Source of the DNA: Frondihabitans sucicola | Lineage (GTDB): Bacteria > Actinomycetota > Actinomycetes > Actinomycetales > Microbacteriaceae | DNA: 64,000 bases | Direction of reading: 5' to 3' | Assembly (NCBI RefSeq): GCF_030296615.1 | Contig: NZ_AP027732.1 | Coordinates: forward strand, 62,001-126,000 | Shown: positions 27,122 to 36,948 of the stretch, one piece after another | How the letters are laid out: the number at the start of each line of letters is the position of its first letter | Numbering within the stretch: the stretch's first letter is position 1 | The notes under the pieces: generated by a model | Databases searched by the model: none | What the model was told of the DNA's origin: nothing | The model's input: only the letters and a program-made list of their open reading frames with translations | Made by a program: the position numbers and the translations under genes

Positions 27122-28278
27122 ATGAGATCACTCAGAAAAGAACGAACGTCCCCGCCACCTGTGCCACCTGTGGATCCCATCCCCGCCGGTCTGAAGATCG
27201 GCGCCGGCTTCACGGCACGCATCCTCATCATCGCGGCGGGGCTCGCGCTCGTCGGCGTGCTGGTCTACGAACTCTCCGAGATCGTCATCCCCTTCCTGAT
27301 CGGGCTGATCCTGTCCGCGCTACTCCTCCCCTGGAGTCCGTGCTTCGGCGACGCCACGTCCCGAAGTGGCTGTCGATCGTCGTCGCGTTCGTGGTGGTGT
27401 TCGGCGTCATCGCCGGGCTGGGCCTCCTGGTCACCCAGCAGGTCACCTCCGAATTGCCCGCGCTGGAGAAGCAGATCACGAAGGCTCTGAAATCCGGTGA
27501 GTCCTTGCTCGCGACGCACCCCTTCGGCCTGACCGAGGCCAAGGTGAACGGCTACATCACCGACGCGGAATCGTGGTTGCAGAAGAACGCGTCCAAGCTG
27601 GGGGCGGGCGCCGCCGCGGCCGGCAGCTCCGCCATTCACCTGCTCGAGGGCGTCTTCATCGTCATCTTCGTCACCCTGTTCACGCTGATCGACGGTGGAC
27701 GGATCTTCGACTGGGTCGCCGGGCTCTTCCCCCGACGGGCGCGCGGCCGGATCCACGCCGCCGGCGACGCCGGCTGGCGCACGCTGACCTCCTTCATCCG
27801 AGTCCAGCTGGTCGTCGCGGCGACCGATGCCGTCGGCATCGGCCTCGGCGCGTTCATCCTCGGCGTGCCCCTCGCCGTTCCGATCGCCGTCATCGTGTTC
27901 TTCGGCGCGTTCGTGCCGGTCGTCGGTGCGATCGTCGGTGGAATCGCGGCCGTCGGGATCGCACTGGTCTTCAACGGGTGGGTCCACGCGCTGATCATGC
28001 TGGGCATCGTCCTCCTGGTCCAGCAGATCGAGAGCCACGTGCTGCACCCGCTTCTCACCGGCTCCGCGGTGAAAGTCCACCCTCTCGGAGTGGTTCTCGG
28101 TGTCACCGCCGGCAGCACGATCGCCGGAGTCGCCGGTGCGTTCTTCGCCGTCCCCTTCATCGCCACCGTGAACGCGATGATCGTCGCGGCCTACCATCAC
28201 GATCCCGACGAGATCACCGGCGCGGGCCACGACCCCGACCCGAAGGCCAAGGAGAAGAACGAGCGCTCGACGTCGTGA
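27122..28278 (+). CDS. AI-2E family transporter (one apparent frameshift)
   Basis: PerM/AI-2E-type membrane protein, 385 residues after adding one base in the C4 run at 27328-27331. It has about eight hydrophobic segments. Family marks are VPKWLSIVVAF after the repair, TLIDGGRIFDWVAGLFPRR and GIVLLVQQIESHVLHPLL. The start is the ATG at 27122 before the first membrane segment. Members export autoinducer-2 or act as Na+/H+ antiporters; the actual role here cannot be told. Confidence 0.85.
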
Positions 28279-28339
28279 GCTCGGCCGCACCGTGCGCGGC
28301 CACCCCGACCCTCTCCCCTGATCCACGAGAAAGCTCACC

Positions 28340-29359
28340 ATGCGCCCCATCGCCCTGCCCCCGAATCAACCCGCCGATCGCCCCTACCGCGGTGGCGCCG
28401 GAATCCTGGCTCTCCGCGGGATCGGCTCGACCGACGATCACGTCCCGGAAGACTTCGTCGCGTCGACGACGACCGTGCACGGCAGCGACACGGTCGGGCT
28501 GACCGTGCTCGACGACGGCCGAACGCTCAGAGACGCCATCGCCCTCGACCCGATCGGCTATCTGGGCGAGGACCACGTCACCCGACACGGCGTCGACACC
28601 GGACTCCTCGTCAAGATCCTCAGCACCGGCGAGCGGCTGTTCAACCACTTCCATCCGGGAGGCGACTTCGCACGCGCCCACCTCGACTCGCCTCGCGGCA
28701 AGACCGAGGCGTGGCTGATCACCGACACCGGAGGGGCGGATCGCGGAACCGTCTGGCTCGGGTTTCGCGAGCCGGTCGACCGGAGAGACATCAGGAAGTG
28801 GGTGACGGAGCAGGACACAGCCGCCCTGCTGGCGACGCTGAACGAGGTCACCGTCGAGGCCGGCGACTGGCTCTACGTCCCGGCCGGAACGCCCCACTCC
28901 ATCGGGTCGGGGATCACCCTCGTCGAGCTGCAGGAGCCCAGCGACCTCTCGATCATCCTCGAGTACGCCCCCTTCCCGGCCCTCGACCCCGAGGCCGCGT
29001 TCCTCGGCCTCGACCTGGACACGGCCCTGGACGCCCTCGACCTCACGCCTCTCACCGGCACCGAGCTGTCCGCCCTGCACGGGCACCCGGAGTCCAGCCC
29101 GCGAGCGCGCCTGCTCCCCGGAGCGGCCGACCGGTTCTTTCACGCGGAACTCGTCGCGCCGACGCTTCCCGTGACCCTGGAACCCGGGTTCGCCGTCGCG
29201 GTCGTGATCGACGGGACCGGTTCGTTGGCCTGGGCCGGAGACGGCGGCGGAACCATGAGTCTCTCGCGGGGCGACGTGATCCTGGTGCCCCACTCCGCGG
29301 GCAGCACCGTCGTGGACGGGCCCGTCCGCGTCATCCGCTGCACCCCGGCCGGGGTGTGA
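28340..29359 (+). CDS. mannose-6-phosphate isomerase-like cupin enzyme
   Basis: 339 residues with two cupin domains as in class I phosphomannose isomerases. Metal-site residues lie in NHFHPGGDF and GKTEAWL, with the later histidine in PAGTPHSIG. It is shorter than canonical ManA (about 390-410 residues), and the C-terminal domain ends FAVAVVIDGTG...GDVILVPHSAG. Likely an aldose-ketose sugar-phosphate isomerase; mannose-6-phosphate is the default guess. It stands alone. Confidence 0.75.
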   Translation: MRPIALPPNQPADRPYRGGAGILALRGIGSTDDHVPEDFVASTTTVHGSDTVGLTVLDDGRTLRDAIALDPIGYLGEDHVTRHGVDTGLLVKILSTGERLFNHFHPGGDFARAHLDSPRGKTEAWLITDTGGADRGTVWLGFREPVDRRDIRKWVTEQDTAALLATLNEVTVEAGDWLYVPAGTPHSIGSGITLVELQEPSDLSIILEYAPFPALDPEAAFLGLDLDTALDALDLTPLTGTELSALHGHPESSPRARLLPGAADRFFHAELVAPTLPVTLEPGFAVAVVIDGTGSLAWAGDGGGTMSLSRGDVILVPHSAGSTVVDGPVRVIRCTPAGV

Positions 29360-29420
29360 GCCGGGCAGCCTCGTCCCCCGTCTGTACCCCATTGATCGGG
29401 CGGAGCGTAGCGTCCCGCCC

Positions 29421-29594
29421 ATGACCACCGATAAAGAGCACGAAACGACCGAGCATCACGAGAGCTCCGACGGATCGACGGACGTGACGAAGTCCGAGAA
29501 GGAGTACACCGAGTCCCTCCCGGACGGGTCGAAGTCGGGCGACTCCAGCGAAGACACCGACTTCGCCTCCGGCGGCGACCCCGAGGACTCCTGA
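29421..29594 (+). CDS. small acidic hydrophilic protein 1
   Basis: 57 residues starting MTTDKEHETTEHHESSDG, very rich in Asp, Glu, Ser and Thr, predicted disordered. Its stop shares one base with the next start (TGATG). No family recognised. Similar low-complexity acidic proteins are common in actinobacteria. Confidence 0.55.
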   Translation: MTTDKEHETTEHHESSDGSTDVTKSEKEYTESLPDGSKSGDSSEDTDFASGGDPEDS

Positions 29595-29701
29595 TGAGCG
29601 ACCCCAAGCCCGCCGACCCGTCCACCCCGAAGCCGAGCGAGGTGGATCCCGACGAGGGCACCACCGAGGAGGGCACCCCGGTGGAGAACCCTTCCGGGTA
29701 G
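29594..29701 (+). CDS. small acidic Pro-rich protein 2
   Basis: 35 residues, starting MSDPKPADPSTPKPSEVDPD and rich in Pro, Asp and Glu. It is coupled to the preceding acidic ORF. Codon bias fits the genome, so it may be real. No function can be proposed. Confidence 0.4.
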   Translation: MSDPKPADPSTPKPSEVDPDEGTTEEGTPVENPSG

Positions 29702-29746
29702 TCGCCGCTGCCGCCTGTCAGTACGTCGGCATCGTCTCCCTCGCGG

Positions 29747-30610
29747 TCAGGGCCGATCGTCCGCGAGCGGCTTGAGTCGCACCATGCCCTCCTGGACGAC
29801 GGTGGCGATGAGTCGACGCTCGCGGTCGTAGATCGACCCGAAGACGAGGGCTCGCCCGCTCCCGGCCCAGGGGTTCTCCTGCACGTAGAGCAGCCAGTCG
29901 TCGACGGGCGCGTCGGCGTGCCACCACATGGAGTGGTCGAGACTGGCGACGCGCAGACGCGGCTCGTCGAACGTGAGGCCGTGATGGCGGACGGGCAGCT
30001 CCATCAGGGTGAAGTCGCTGCCGAAGGCGAGAGCAGCGCGGTGCAGGCCCGCCGTTCCGTTCGACGGAGACCTGAGCAGGGGTGCGGGAGCACGGAGCCA
30101 GACGGCCTGCCGAGTATCCGCGTCGCGCCGCGCGTTCGGGATCCGCCTGATGTCGAAGATGCTCCGGTGCGACATCGAGACGCCGGCCGCGGGCAGCTCG
30201 CGCGGCAGGGTCTCCGGGTCCGGATACTCCGCGACCAGCGACGGCTGATGCTCCACACCCGACGCCTCCGCCTGGAACGACGCCTCCATCGTGAAGATCA
30301 CCTCGTCCTCCTGCGTCGCAGTGATGCGCCGACTGGAGAACGATCCACCGTCTCGGAGGCTCTCGACGCGGTAGAGGACCGGTCGGCGCGAGTCACCCAC
30401 GGCGAGGAAGTACGCGTGGACCGAGTGGAGCACTCGCTCCGTCGGCACCGTCGCGGAAGCCGCGACCGCGGCCTGACCGAGGATCTGCCCGCCGAAGAGC
30501 CGCCCGCCGCGCCCCGGGTACGACGAGCCCTCGAAGAGGTGGTGCGCGACGAACTTGAGGTTGAGCAGGTCGAAGAGCCGCGAGTCCGCCTCGCGAGGAA
30601 TCGAAGTCAT
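29747..30610 (-). CDS. tesB: acyl-CoA thioesterase II
   Basis: Hydrolyses acyl-CoA to free acid and CoA. It has 287 residues with the double hot-dog fold. Marks are HHLFEGSSYPGRGGRLFGGQ in the first domain and SLDHSMWWHADAP in the second. It overlaps the thiolase stop (ATGA) and is the last gene of the sixteen-gene minus-strand catabolic run. Confidence 0.9.
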   Translation of the reverse strand: MTSIPREADSRLFDLLNLKFVAHHLFEGSSYPGRGGRLFGGQILGQAAVAASATVPTERVLHSVHAYFLAVGDSRRPVLYRVESLRDGGSFSSRRITATQEDEVIFTMEASFQAEASGVEHQPSLVAEYPDPETLPRELPAAGVSMSHRSIFDIRRIPNARRDADTRQAVWLRAPAPLLRSPSNGTAGLHRAALAFGSDFTLMELPVRHHGLTFDEPRLRVASLDHSMWWHADAPVDDWLLYVQENPWAGSGRALVFGSIYDRERRLIATVVQEGMVRLKPLADDRP

Positions 30611-31776
30611 CGCTGGAGGACGACGGCGAGGCCCTGGCCGACCCCGATGCAGATCGCCGCGACCCCGACGCCGCCGCCGAGCCGCTCGAGTTCGAGCGCC
30701 ACGTGCAGCAGGACGCGCGCGCCGGAAGCCCCGAGGGGATGCCCGATCGCGATCGCCCCGCCGTGGCGATTGAGCTTGGCGGGATCCAGCTCGGGCCAGA
30801 GCGACAGGCAGGCAAGGCTCTGCGAGGCGAACGCCTCGTTGAGTTCGACGACGTCGACGTCGCCCCAGGCCAGACCGGCGCGGGCGAGTGCGCGGTTGGC
30901 CGCCTCGACGGGGGCGACGCCGAACACGTCCGGATCGTTCCCGGCGACTCCTCGCGAGACGATCCGGGCGAGCGGCTCGATGCCCAGCGCGTCCTCCTCA
31001 CCGATCAACACGGCCGATGCCCCGTCGTTGAGAGGTGACGAGTTGCCCGCCGTCACCGTTCCATCCGGCCGGAACGCCGCCGGGAGCGCTGCGAGCGCCT
31101 CCGGCGACGTCTCCGGCCGGATCCCCTCGTCTCGAATCAGGCGAGACGAGAAGCTGGTGGTGACCTCGCGGTCGAAGATCCCGTCGTTCCACGCTGCGTC
31201 CGCCAGCCGGTGGCTGCGCAGCGCGAATGCATCCTGCGCCTCGCGGGAGATGTCGTAGCGCTCCGCCAGGATCTCGGCCGACTCGCCGTTCGAGATGGTC
31301 CACTGCGACGACATGGCGGGGTTGACCATGCGCCACCCGAGCGTGGACGAGTGCAGCGTCGCGTTCGTGGCCGGGAAGGCCCGCTCGGGCTTCAATTGGA
31401 CCCACGGGGCGCGAGACATCGACTCGACGCCGCCGGCCAGGATCAGCGACGCGTCGCCGGCTTCGATGGCCCGGCTCGCCTGGATCGCGGCCTCGAGGCT
31501 CGACCCGCAGAGGCGGTTGACGGTGACCCCCGGAACGCTGGTCGGGAAGCCGGCGAGCAGGGCGGCCATGCGAGCGACGTTGCGGTTGTCCTCCCCGGCC
31601 TGGTTCGCATCCCCGAGGATGACGTCGTCGAGTCGGGCGGGATCCAGGTCAGGATGCCGCGCCATCAGATCGCGCAGCACCGTCGCCGCGAGATCGTCGG
31701 GCCGCACCCCGGACAGCGCCTTGCCGAAGCGACCGAACGGCGTCCTCAGTCCGTCGTAGACGAAGCTTCCTGTCAT
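30607..31776 (-). CDS. acetyl-CoA C-acyltransferase (thiolase)
   Basis: Thiolytic cleavage of 3-ketoacyl-CoA. It has 389 residues. Nucleophile Cys90 is in NRLCGSSL, the histidine motif is AIGHPLGASGA, and the second cysteine is in AICIGVGQG, where the usual CxGGG is CIGVG. The start ATG at 31776 (MTGSFVYDG) is the family start. It provides the final beta-oxidation step for the regulon. Confidence 0.93.
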   Translation of the reverse strand: MTGSFVYDGLRTPFGRFGKALSGVRPDDLAATVLRDLMARHPDLDPARLDDVILGDANQAGEDNRNVARMAALLAGFPTSVPGVTVNRLCGSSLEAAIQASRAIEAGDASLILAGGVESMSRAPWVQLKPERAFPATNATLHSSTLGWRMVNPAMSSQWTISNGESAEILAERYDISREAQDAFALRSHRLADAAWNDGIFDREVTTSFSSRLIRDEGIRPETSPEALAALPAAFRPDGTVTAGNSSPLNDGASAVLIGEEDALGIEPLARIVSRGVAGNDPDVFGVAPVEAANRALARAGLAWGDVDVVELNEAFASQSLACLSLWPELDPAKLNRHGGAIAIGHPLGASGARVLLHVALELERLGGGVGVAAICIGVGQGLAVVLQR

Positions 31777-31829
31777 GCGGAAATCCTTCCCGCGCCGGGC
31801 TCCCGGCACGTGTCACGGCTCGTCGAGCC

Positions 31830-32582
31830 TCAGATGTTGCGGCCGCCGGCGATCTCGACGACGACTCCGGTCACGTAGCTGGCCAGATCGCTGGCGAGGA
31901 AGAGCGCGACCTTTGCGACCTCCGCCGGTTCGCCGAACCGCCCGAGCGGCACGTCGGCGAGCCGTTGCGCACGGATCTCGTCGCTGAGCTTCTGCGTCAT
32001 GGCGGTCTCGATGATGCCGGGCTGGAGAGCGTTCACCCTGATCCCGGCGAAGCCGACCTCTTTCGCCGCGGCTTTGGTCAGACCGACGATCCCCGCCTTG
32101 GCGGCGCTGTAGTTCGTCTGGCCGGCGTTGCCCACCTTGCCCGAGATCGACGACATGTTGATGATGGCGCCGCCCGTCCCCTGCTCCCGCAGGAGTGCGC
32201 TGGCCGCTTTCGTGCCCAGCCAGGTTCCGCGCAGGTGCACGTCGATCACGAACTGGAAGTCGTCGACGGTCATCTTCCGCATCGTGAGGTCGCGAGTGAC
32301 TCCGGCGTTGTTCACCATGATGTCGAGGCGGCCGAACGTCTTCGTCGCGGTGTCGAGCAGAGCGTCCACGTCGGCGGGCACGGTCACGTCGCAGGCCACT
32401 CCGACGGCCCGGTCACCGAGTCGGGCTGCGGCAGCCGCCGCCGCGTCGCCGTCGAGGTCGCCGATGACGATCGACGCCCCGTTCTCGACGAACAGCTCGG
32501 CGATCGCGTAGCCGAGGCCCTGCGCGGCGCCGGTGACGACCGCGATCCTGCCGTCCAGCAGACCTGTTGCAGGTTCAGTCAT
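31830..32582 (-). CDS. FabG-like SDR, probable 3-hydroxyacyl-CoA dehydrogenase
   Basis: 250 residues. Cofactor loop [16 protein letters not shown], catalytic serine in INMSSISGK and YSAAKAG (YxxxK). It overlaps the MaoC gene by 8 bases. In this cluster it most likely oxidises a 3-hydroxyacyl-CoA before thiolysis, partnering the MaoC hydratase. Confidence 0.88.
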   Translation of the reverse strand: MTEPATGLLDGRIAVVTGAAQGLGYAIAELFVENGASIVIGDLDGDAAAAAAARLGDRAVGVACDVTVPADVDALLDTATKTFGRLDIMVNNAGVTRDLTMRKMTVDDFQFVIDVHLRGTWLGTKAASALLREQGTGGAIINMSSISGKVGNAGQTNYSAAKAGIVGLTKAAAKEVGFAGIRVNALQPGIIETAMTQKLSDEIRAQRLADVPLGRFGEPAEVAKVALFLASDLASYVTGVVVEIAGGRNI

Positions 32583-33053
32583 GCGCTCGCCCTTCGAGAC
32601 GCTCCGGCACGAGGAGGGTGATGGCGTCGGCGACGCAACCCGGGACGGAGGCGCCCTCGATCTCGACGGTGTGCCGGATCACGACACGAGTTCCTCGCTC
32701 GCCGGGCTCGGCCGAGATCAGGGTCGCGCGGTCGCGGACCCGAGATCCGGAGGGCACGATGGCTGGGAACCGGACACGGTCGAGGCCGTAGTTGACCAGC
32801 ATCCGGAAGCCGGCCAGCGAGTATGCGTCACGGGCGAGCAGCGGGATCAAGGACAGGGTCAGATACCCGTGGGCGATCGTCTGGCCGAACGGCCCTCCCG
32901 GGCGGCATCGAGGTCGACGTGGATCCACTGGTCATCGCCCGTGACCTCGGCGAACCCGTCGATCACGGGCTGGTCGAGGTCGAACCACGATCCCGCACCC
33001 AGCTCGCGACCGACGGCGTCGACGACCTGGTCCACGCCGGTGAGCGTCAGCAC
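32575..33053 (-). CDS. MaoC-type (R)-enoyl-CoA hydratase (one apparent frameshift)
   Basis: Hot-dog fold hydratase, 159 residues after adding one base in the run near 32890-32896. The repaired junction [20 protein letters not shown] restores the family's catalytic-side motif. The N-terminal [18 protein letters not shown] (with [10 protein letters not shown]) supplies the catalytic Asp and His. It pairs with the FabG-like SDR. The unrepaired frame ends early in arginine-rich sequence. Confidence 0.85.
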
Positions 33054-33060
33054 GCGGCGC

Positions 33061-34515
33061 TCAATTCGTGAGCCCGCCGGAGACCAGGTCGCGGAGGTCG
33101 AGCTTGCGGATCTTCCCGGTGGGCGTCTTCGGCATGGAGTCGAGCACCGTCAAAGCCGCCGGGATCTTGAAGGACGCCGCCTGCGGCCGGAGCCACTCGA
33201 TGATCTCGTCGGGTGACGTCTTCGAACCGTTCCGGAGCACCACGAAGCCCACCGGCAGCTCGCCGAGATCCGCGTCGGGTGCGCCGACGACGGCCGCCTC
33301 GAGGACAGCGGGATGGGCCGAGATCAGTCGTTCCACCTCGCCGGGGTAGATGTTCTGACCGCCGCGGATGATGAGCTCGCGTCTGCGGTCGACGATGCTG
33401 AGTCGACCGTCGGTGAAGGTCCCGATGTCGCCGGTGTGCAGCCAGCCGTCGACGACCGGACGGGCCTCCTCGGTACCGATGTAGGCCGAGAAGACGGACT
33501 CGCCGTGGATGAGGATCTCGCCGCGGCCGTCGTCGGCCGTCGAGTCGTCGAGGCGGACGTCGACACCCGGCATGATTCGTCCGGCCGACGCGAACTCGCC
33601 CGTGTTGTGCTCGAACGTTCCGACGCGGTTCTGCGACGCGATGGCCGTGCCCTCGGTCAGTCCGTACCCGAAGATGAGGAACGCGTTGGGGAACACCGCC
33701 CAGGCATCGGCAGCGATCTGGGTCGGCGACGCCGCCGCGCCGATGCCGACCGTGGCGACCTCGTCGTAGCGCACCCCCGCCTGGAACAACCGGGTCACCA
33801 TCGTCGGCACCATCGGGATGAAGGTGGGCGACGTGTCGTCGAGCGCCCTCTGGAACCCTTCGGGAGTGAACCGTCGGAGCAGGCGCAGGGTCGCACCGGT
33901 CATGGCCATCAGGTTGATGCCCTGATTGAGCCCATAAGTGTTGAAGATGGGGAGGGGCAGCAGGATGCGGTCGTGGTTGCCGACGTTCATCCATCGATAG
34001 GTCGCGTCGTAGTTGGCGGCGAGGTTGCGAAGCGAAAGACGGACGCCCTTGGGCCGACCGGTCGATCCCGAGGTCTGCAGGATCATCGCGCCGTCGTCCG
34101 CGTCGAGCTGTTCCATCGTCGGTACGGCGCCGGTCAGAGGCGGGCTCGAGAACTCTCCCGACACCTCGTAGAGCGCCGGCGCCGACTCCAGCTCGAGGTG
34201 GGTGTCGGCGACGACGACCTCGAGCCCGATGTTCCGCACGATGTCGTCGATCTCGTTCGGCTTCATCGACCGGTTGAGCGGCATGACGACTCCGCCGAGG
34301 TAGAACACCGCGTACTGGTGGACGAGGAAGTTCGGGGTGCTGTCGATGTAGAGGCCGACCGGGGTGCCGCGGTGCACGATGCTCGACAGGGCCGCCGCCG
34401 TGGTTCGGATGGCCTCGGTCATGTCGCCGTAGGTGTAGGTCTCCGAGTCGGTGACGATGCACGCTTTGTCGGACTGCGAGAAGGCCCAGTCGAAGAGCGG
34501 GAGGGCGCGATTCAT
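33061..34515 (-). CDS. AMP-dependent acyl-CoA synthetase/ligase
   Basis: Activates a carboxylic acid to its CoA ester with ATP. It has 484 residues of the ANL superfamily: P-loop LQTSGSTGRPKG, core motif FGYGLTEGTA, hinge aspartate in WLHTGDIG, catalytic lysine in MPKTPTGKIRK. The start overlaps the enoyl-CoA hydratase stop (ATGA). It activates the regulon's unknown acid substrate. Confidence 0.92.
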   Translation of the reverse strand: MNRALPLFDWAFSQSDKACIVTDSETYTYGDMTEAIRTTAAALSSIVHRGTPVGLYIDSTPNFLVHQYAVFYLGGVVMPLNRSMKPNEIDDIVRNIGLEVVVADTHLELESAPALYEVSGEFSSPPLTGAVPTMEQLDADDGAMILQTSGSTGRPKGVRLSLRNLAANYDATYRWMNVGNHDRILLPLPIFNTYGLNQGINLMAMTGATLRLLRRFTPEGFQRALDDTSPTFIPMVPTMVTRLFQAGVRYDEVATVGIGAAASPTQIAADAWAVFPNAFLIFGYGLTEGTAIASQNRVGTFEHNTGEFASAGRIMPGVDVRLDDSTADDGRGEILIHGESVFSAYIGTEEARPVVDGWLHTGDIGTFTDGRLSIVDRRRELIIRGGQNIYPGEVERLISAHPAVLEAAVVGAPDADLGELPVGFVVLRNGSKTSPDEIIEWLRPQAASFKIPAALTVLDSMPKTPTGKIRKLDLRDLVSGGLTN

Positions 34516-35335
34516 CAGTGGTTCTCCTCGGAGTTGAACCAGGCGATGGCGCCTTTCAGGCCGCGCTCCTTGATCATGTCGGTCATGACGTGCGTCGAGG
34601 CCGAGGTGTGGGCGAGGGCGTCCCATTCCGCTCCCATGAGGATCGAGTCGCGGAAGCCTTGCTGGTCCATCACTCGATTGAGCGCCAGCTTCTTCATGCG
34701 CAGCAGCTCGAGGGGCATCTTGGAGATCCCCGCGGCGATCTCCAGCGCCTTGTCGAGGGCGGTGCCGGCCGACACCGCGTGGTTCGCCCAGCCGAGGGAT
34801 GCCGCTTCGGCTCCCGACAACCGGCTGCCGGCGATGAACGACAGCTCCTTGGCCTTCTTCGGACCGATCAGCCAGGCGGTGGGAGGGCTGAGAAGGCCTC
34901 CCCCAGAGGGATCGAGGGCCAGCCGATCACCGCCGTCTCGCTCACGACGGTGATGTCGGTGCAGACGGACAGCATCGTGGCTCCTCCCATGCAGTAGCCC
35001 TCGATCGCGCTGATCACCGGCTTCGGGGTGTCCCAGACGGCCAGCCAGCGGTCGATGTTGCGCCGCAGCGACTCCCAGTCGGCGTAGGGCGAGAGGCCCG
35101 CGGCCGCCTCGGAGTAGCCGTTCGAGGGCTCCACGTCGTAGCCGACGCTGAAGTTCTGGCCGGCGCCGGAGACGACGATGACCGAGACGGACGCGTCACG
35201 GCCGAGAGTGGCCAGGGCCTCCGAGAACTCGACGAGCATCGGATCGTTCAGAGCGTTGAGCTTCTTGGGGCGATCCAGGATCACTTGGGCGATTCGACCA
35301 TCGACGGTGGTGGTCACGAATTCGGGCACGGTCAT
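34515..35335 (-). CDS. enoyl-CoA hydratase/isomerase family (one apparent frameshift)
   Basis: Crotonase-fold protein, 273 residues after adding one base in the G5 run near 34900-34905, which restores GLLSPPTAWLIGPKKAKEL. The oxyanion-hole parts GAGQNFSVGYD and IEGYCMGGAT are visible. It is translationally coupled on both sides (ATGA overlaps). Exact activity (hydratase, isomerase or ring hydrolase) is open. Confidence 0.85.
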
Positions 35336-36114
35336 TCTCCTGTGAAGACGAGGTCGTCGAGGTCGCGCTTCGCGAGGAAGGCGTCGACGGCCGATTTGTG
35401 GTCGGATGTGGAAGACAGAACGGCTTGGGCGAGCGTCTCGCGGTCGAGGGCGTCGCCGAGCGTGCCGTCGACAGACCGGTTCGCGAGGAGCTTGGTCAGC
35501 CCCGCGGCCACGGGCGGTCGCTTGGCGAGCTCGGCGCAGTAGGCGACGGCCTCGGCGTCGAAGTCTCCGTCGAAGATCTCGGTGACGAAGCCGAGCCCCG
35601 TCGCCTCCTCGGCCGTGAACCGATGCGCCGTCAAAAGAGCAGCCTTCGCCCGGTGGAGCCCGATCGCCTGCGCGAGCAGATAGGTCCCGCCCATGTCGGG
35701 CATCAGCCCCATCCGGATGAACGACTGCTGGAACCACGCGGTCGGACTCGCGACGACGATGTCCGACGACAGCGCGAGGTTGAATCCCGCGCCCGAAGCG
35801 AGCCCGTTGACCGCGGCGACGACGGGTTTCTGCAGCCCGGTGATGCCCTCGGTGATCTCGCGCCCGAAGGTGAGGACGTCTATCGTGCCGGTCGCGCTGC
35901 GAGTCCCCATGGCGCGGATGTCGCCGCCTGCCGAGAACGCGCGCCCGGTGCCGGTGAGCAGGACGATGCGATCCTGCTTATCGGTCGCAGCATCCTGAAG
36001 CGCGGCGACGAGTTCGCTCTTGACGCCCTCGTCGAGCGCGTTGAGGGTGTCTGGTCCGTTCATTCGCAGACGGAGCACACCGGCGGCCGGCCGGTCGACA
36101 TCGAGGCGGGTCAC
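35332..36114 (-). CDS. enoyl-CoA hydratase/isomerase family protein
   Basis: 260 residues from a GTG start that overlaps the upstream stop (GTGA). Crotonase marks are TGRAFSAGGDIRAMG and VNGLASGAGFNLALSSD, then MGLMPDMGGTYLLAQAIG with the Asp typical of some hydratases and isomerases. It is the second crotonase of the regulon, suggesting a ring- or branch-containing substrate, not simple fatty acids. Confidence 0.9.
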   Translation of the reverse strand: MTRLDVDRPAAGVLRLRMNGPDTLNALDEGVKSELVAALQDAATDKQDRIVLLTGTGRAFSAGGDIRAMGTRSATGTIDVLTFGREITEGITGLQKPVVAAVNGLASGAGFNLALSSDIVVASPTAWFQQSFIRMGLMPDMGGTYLLAQAIGLHRAKAALLTAHRFTAEEATGLGFVTEIFDGDFDAEAVAYCAELAKRPPVAAGLTKLLANRSVDGTLGDALDRETLAQAVLSSTSDHKSAVDAFLAKRDLDDLVFTGE

Positions 36115-36946
36115 CGGTCTCCTCCGAAGAGGGAGTCGAGTTCGAGGACCTGATCGAGATGGTGCTGCAACCCGACCTCCCACGTGTAGCCGACTCCGCC
36201 GTGCACCTGGATTCCGAACTCGATGCTCCGGCGGGCGAGCGTGAACGCCTGCGCCGCCCAGACATCGGCGCGGAATGCCTCGTGTCCGGCCGCGATGGCT
36301 GCCGTCCATGCCTGCTCACGCGCGATGTGGGCATCCGCGAGCATGTGCCGCACGGCCTGAAAGCCTTTGATGGGCTGACCGAACTGTTGCCGCGTCTGGG
36401 CCCAGGCGATCGAGCGGGTCAGGACGATGTCGGCGCAGCCCACTGCGACGGCCGCAAACACCGCGCGCGCCTCGGCGAGTCGCTCCCCGTCGAGGGCAGG
36501 ATGCTCACCCGGAACGAGTGCGAGCGGGACGAGATCCGCGAACACCGCGGCCTCGACGCCGGATGACTCGACGACCGCCCCCGCGCCGTCGACGATCGCG
36601 ACACCGTCCGCGTAGTAGGGCGCCACGAGTCGATCGTCGCGCCGGACGATCGGCACCGCGCCGCGATCGAGCACGTCCTGGTCGAGCTCGAACCAGCGGC
36701 CCGCCAGGAGCGTGGCCACGAGCGGAGTGGACACGGCGAATCGTCCGGCCGTGCGGGCGACCTCCTGGATCTCCCGCAGCTCCATGCCGTTCTCGTCGTC
36801 GGCCGAGATGCTCGCCCAGCCCCCTCGGCCAGAACGGCCCACGCGGCGGGGCTCGGTCCGGCCTGGACGCCCTCCCCGCGATCCTGCAGGATCTCCGCCA
36901 CGTTCTCGGACGCCATCGTCCCGACTTCTCCCACGATCGTTGCCAT
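36111..36946 (-). CDS. short acyl-CoA dehydrogenase subunit (one apparent frameshift)
   Basis: Acyl-CoA dehydrogenase fold, 278 residues after adding one base in the G5 run near 36825-36835 (restoring LAERGWASIS). This is about 100 residues short of a normal enzyme. The FAD-side motif QFGQPIKGFQAVRHMLAD and QVHGGVGYTWE are present. It is 2 bases downstream of a full-length paralogue. A heteromeric enzyme, like the alpha2beta2 steroid dehydrogenases, is likely (inference). Confidence 0.85.
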
Positions 36947-36948
36947 GA

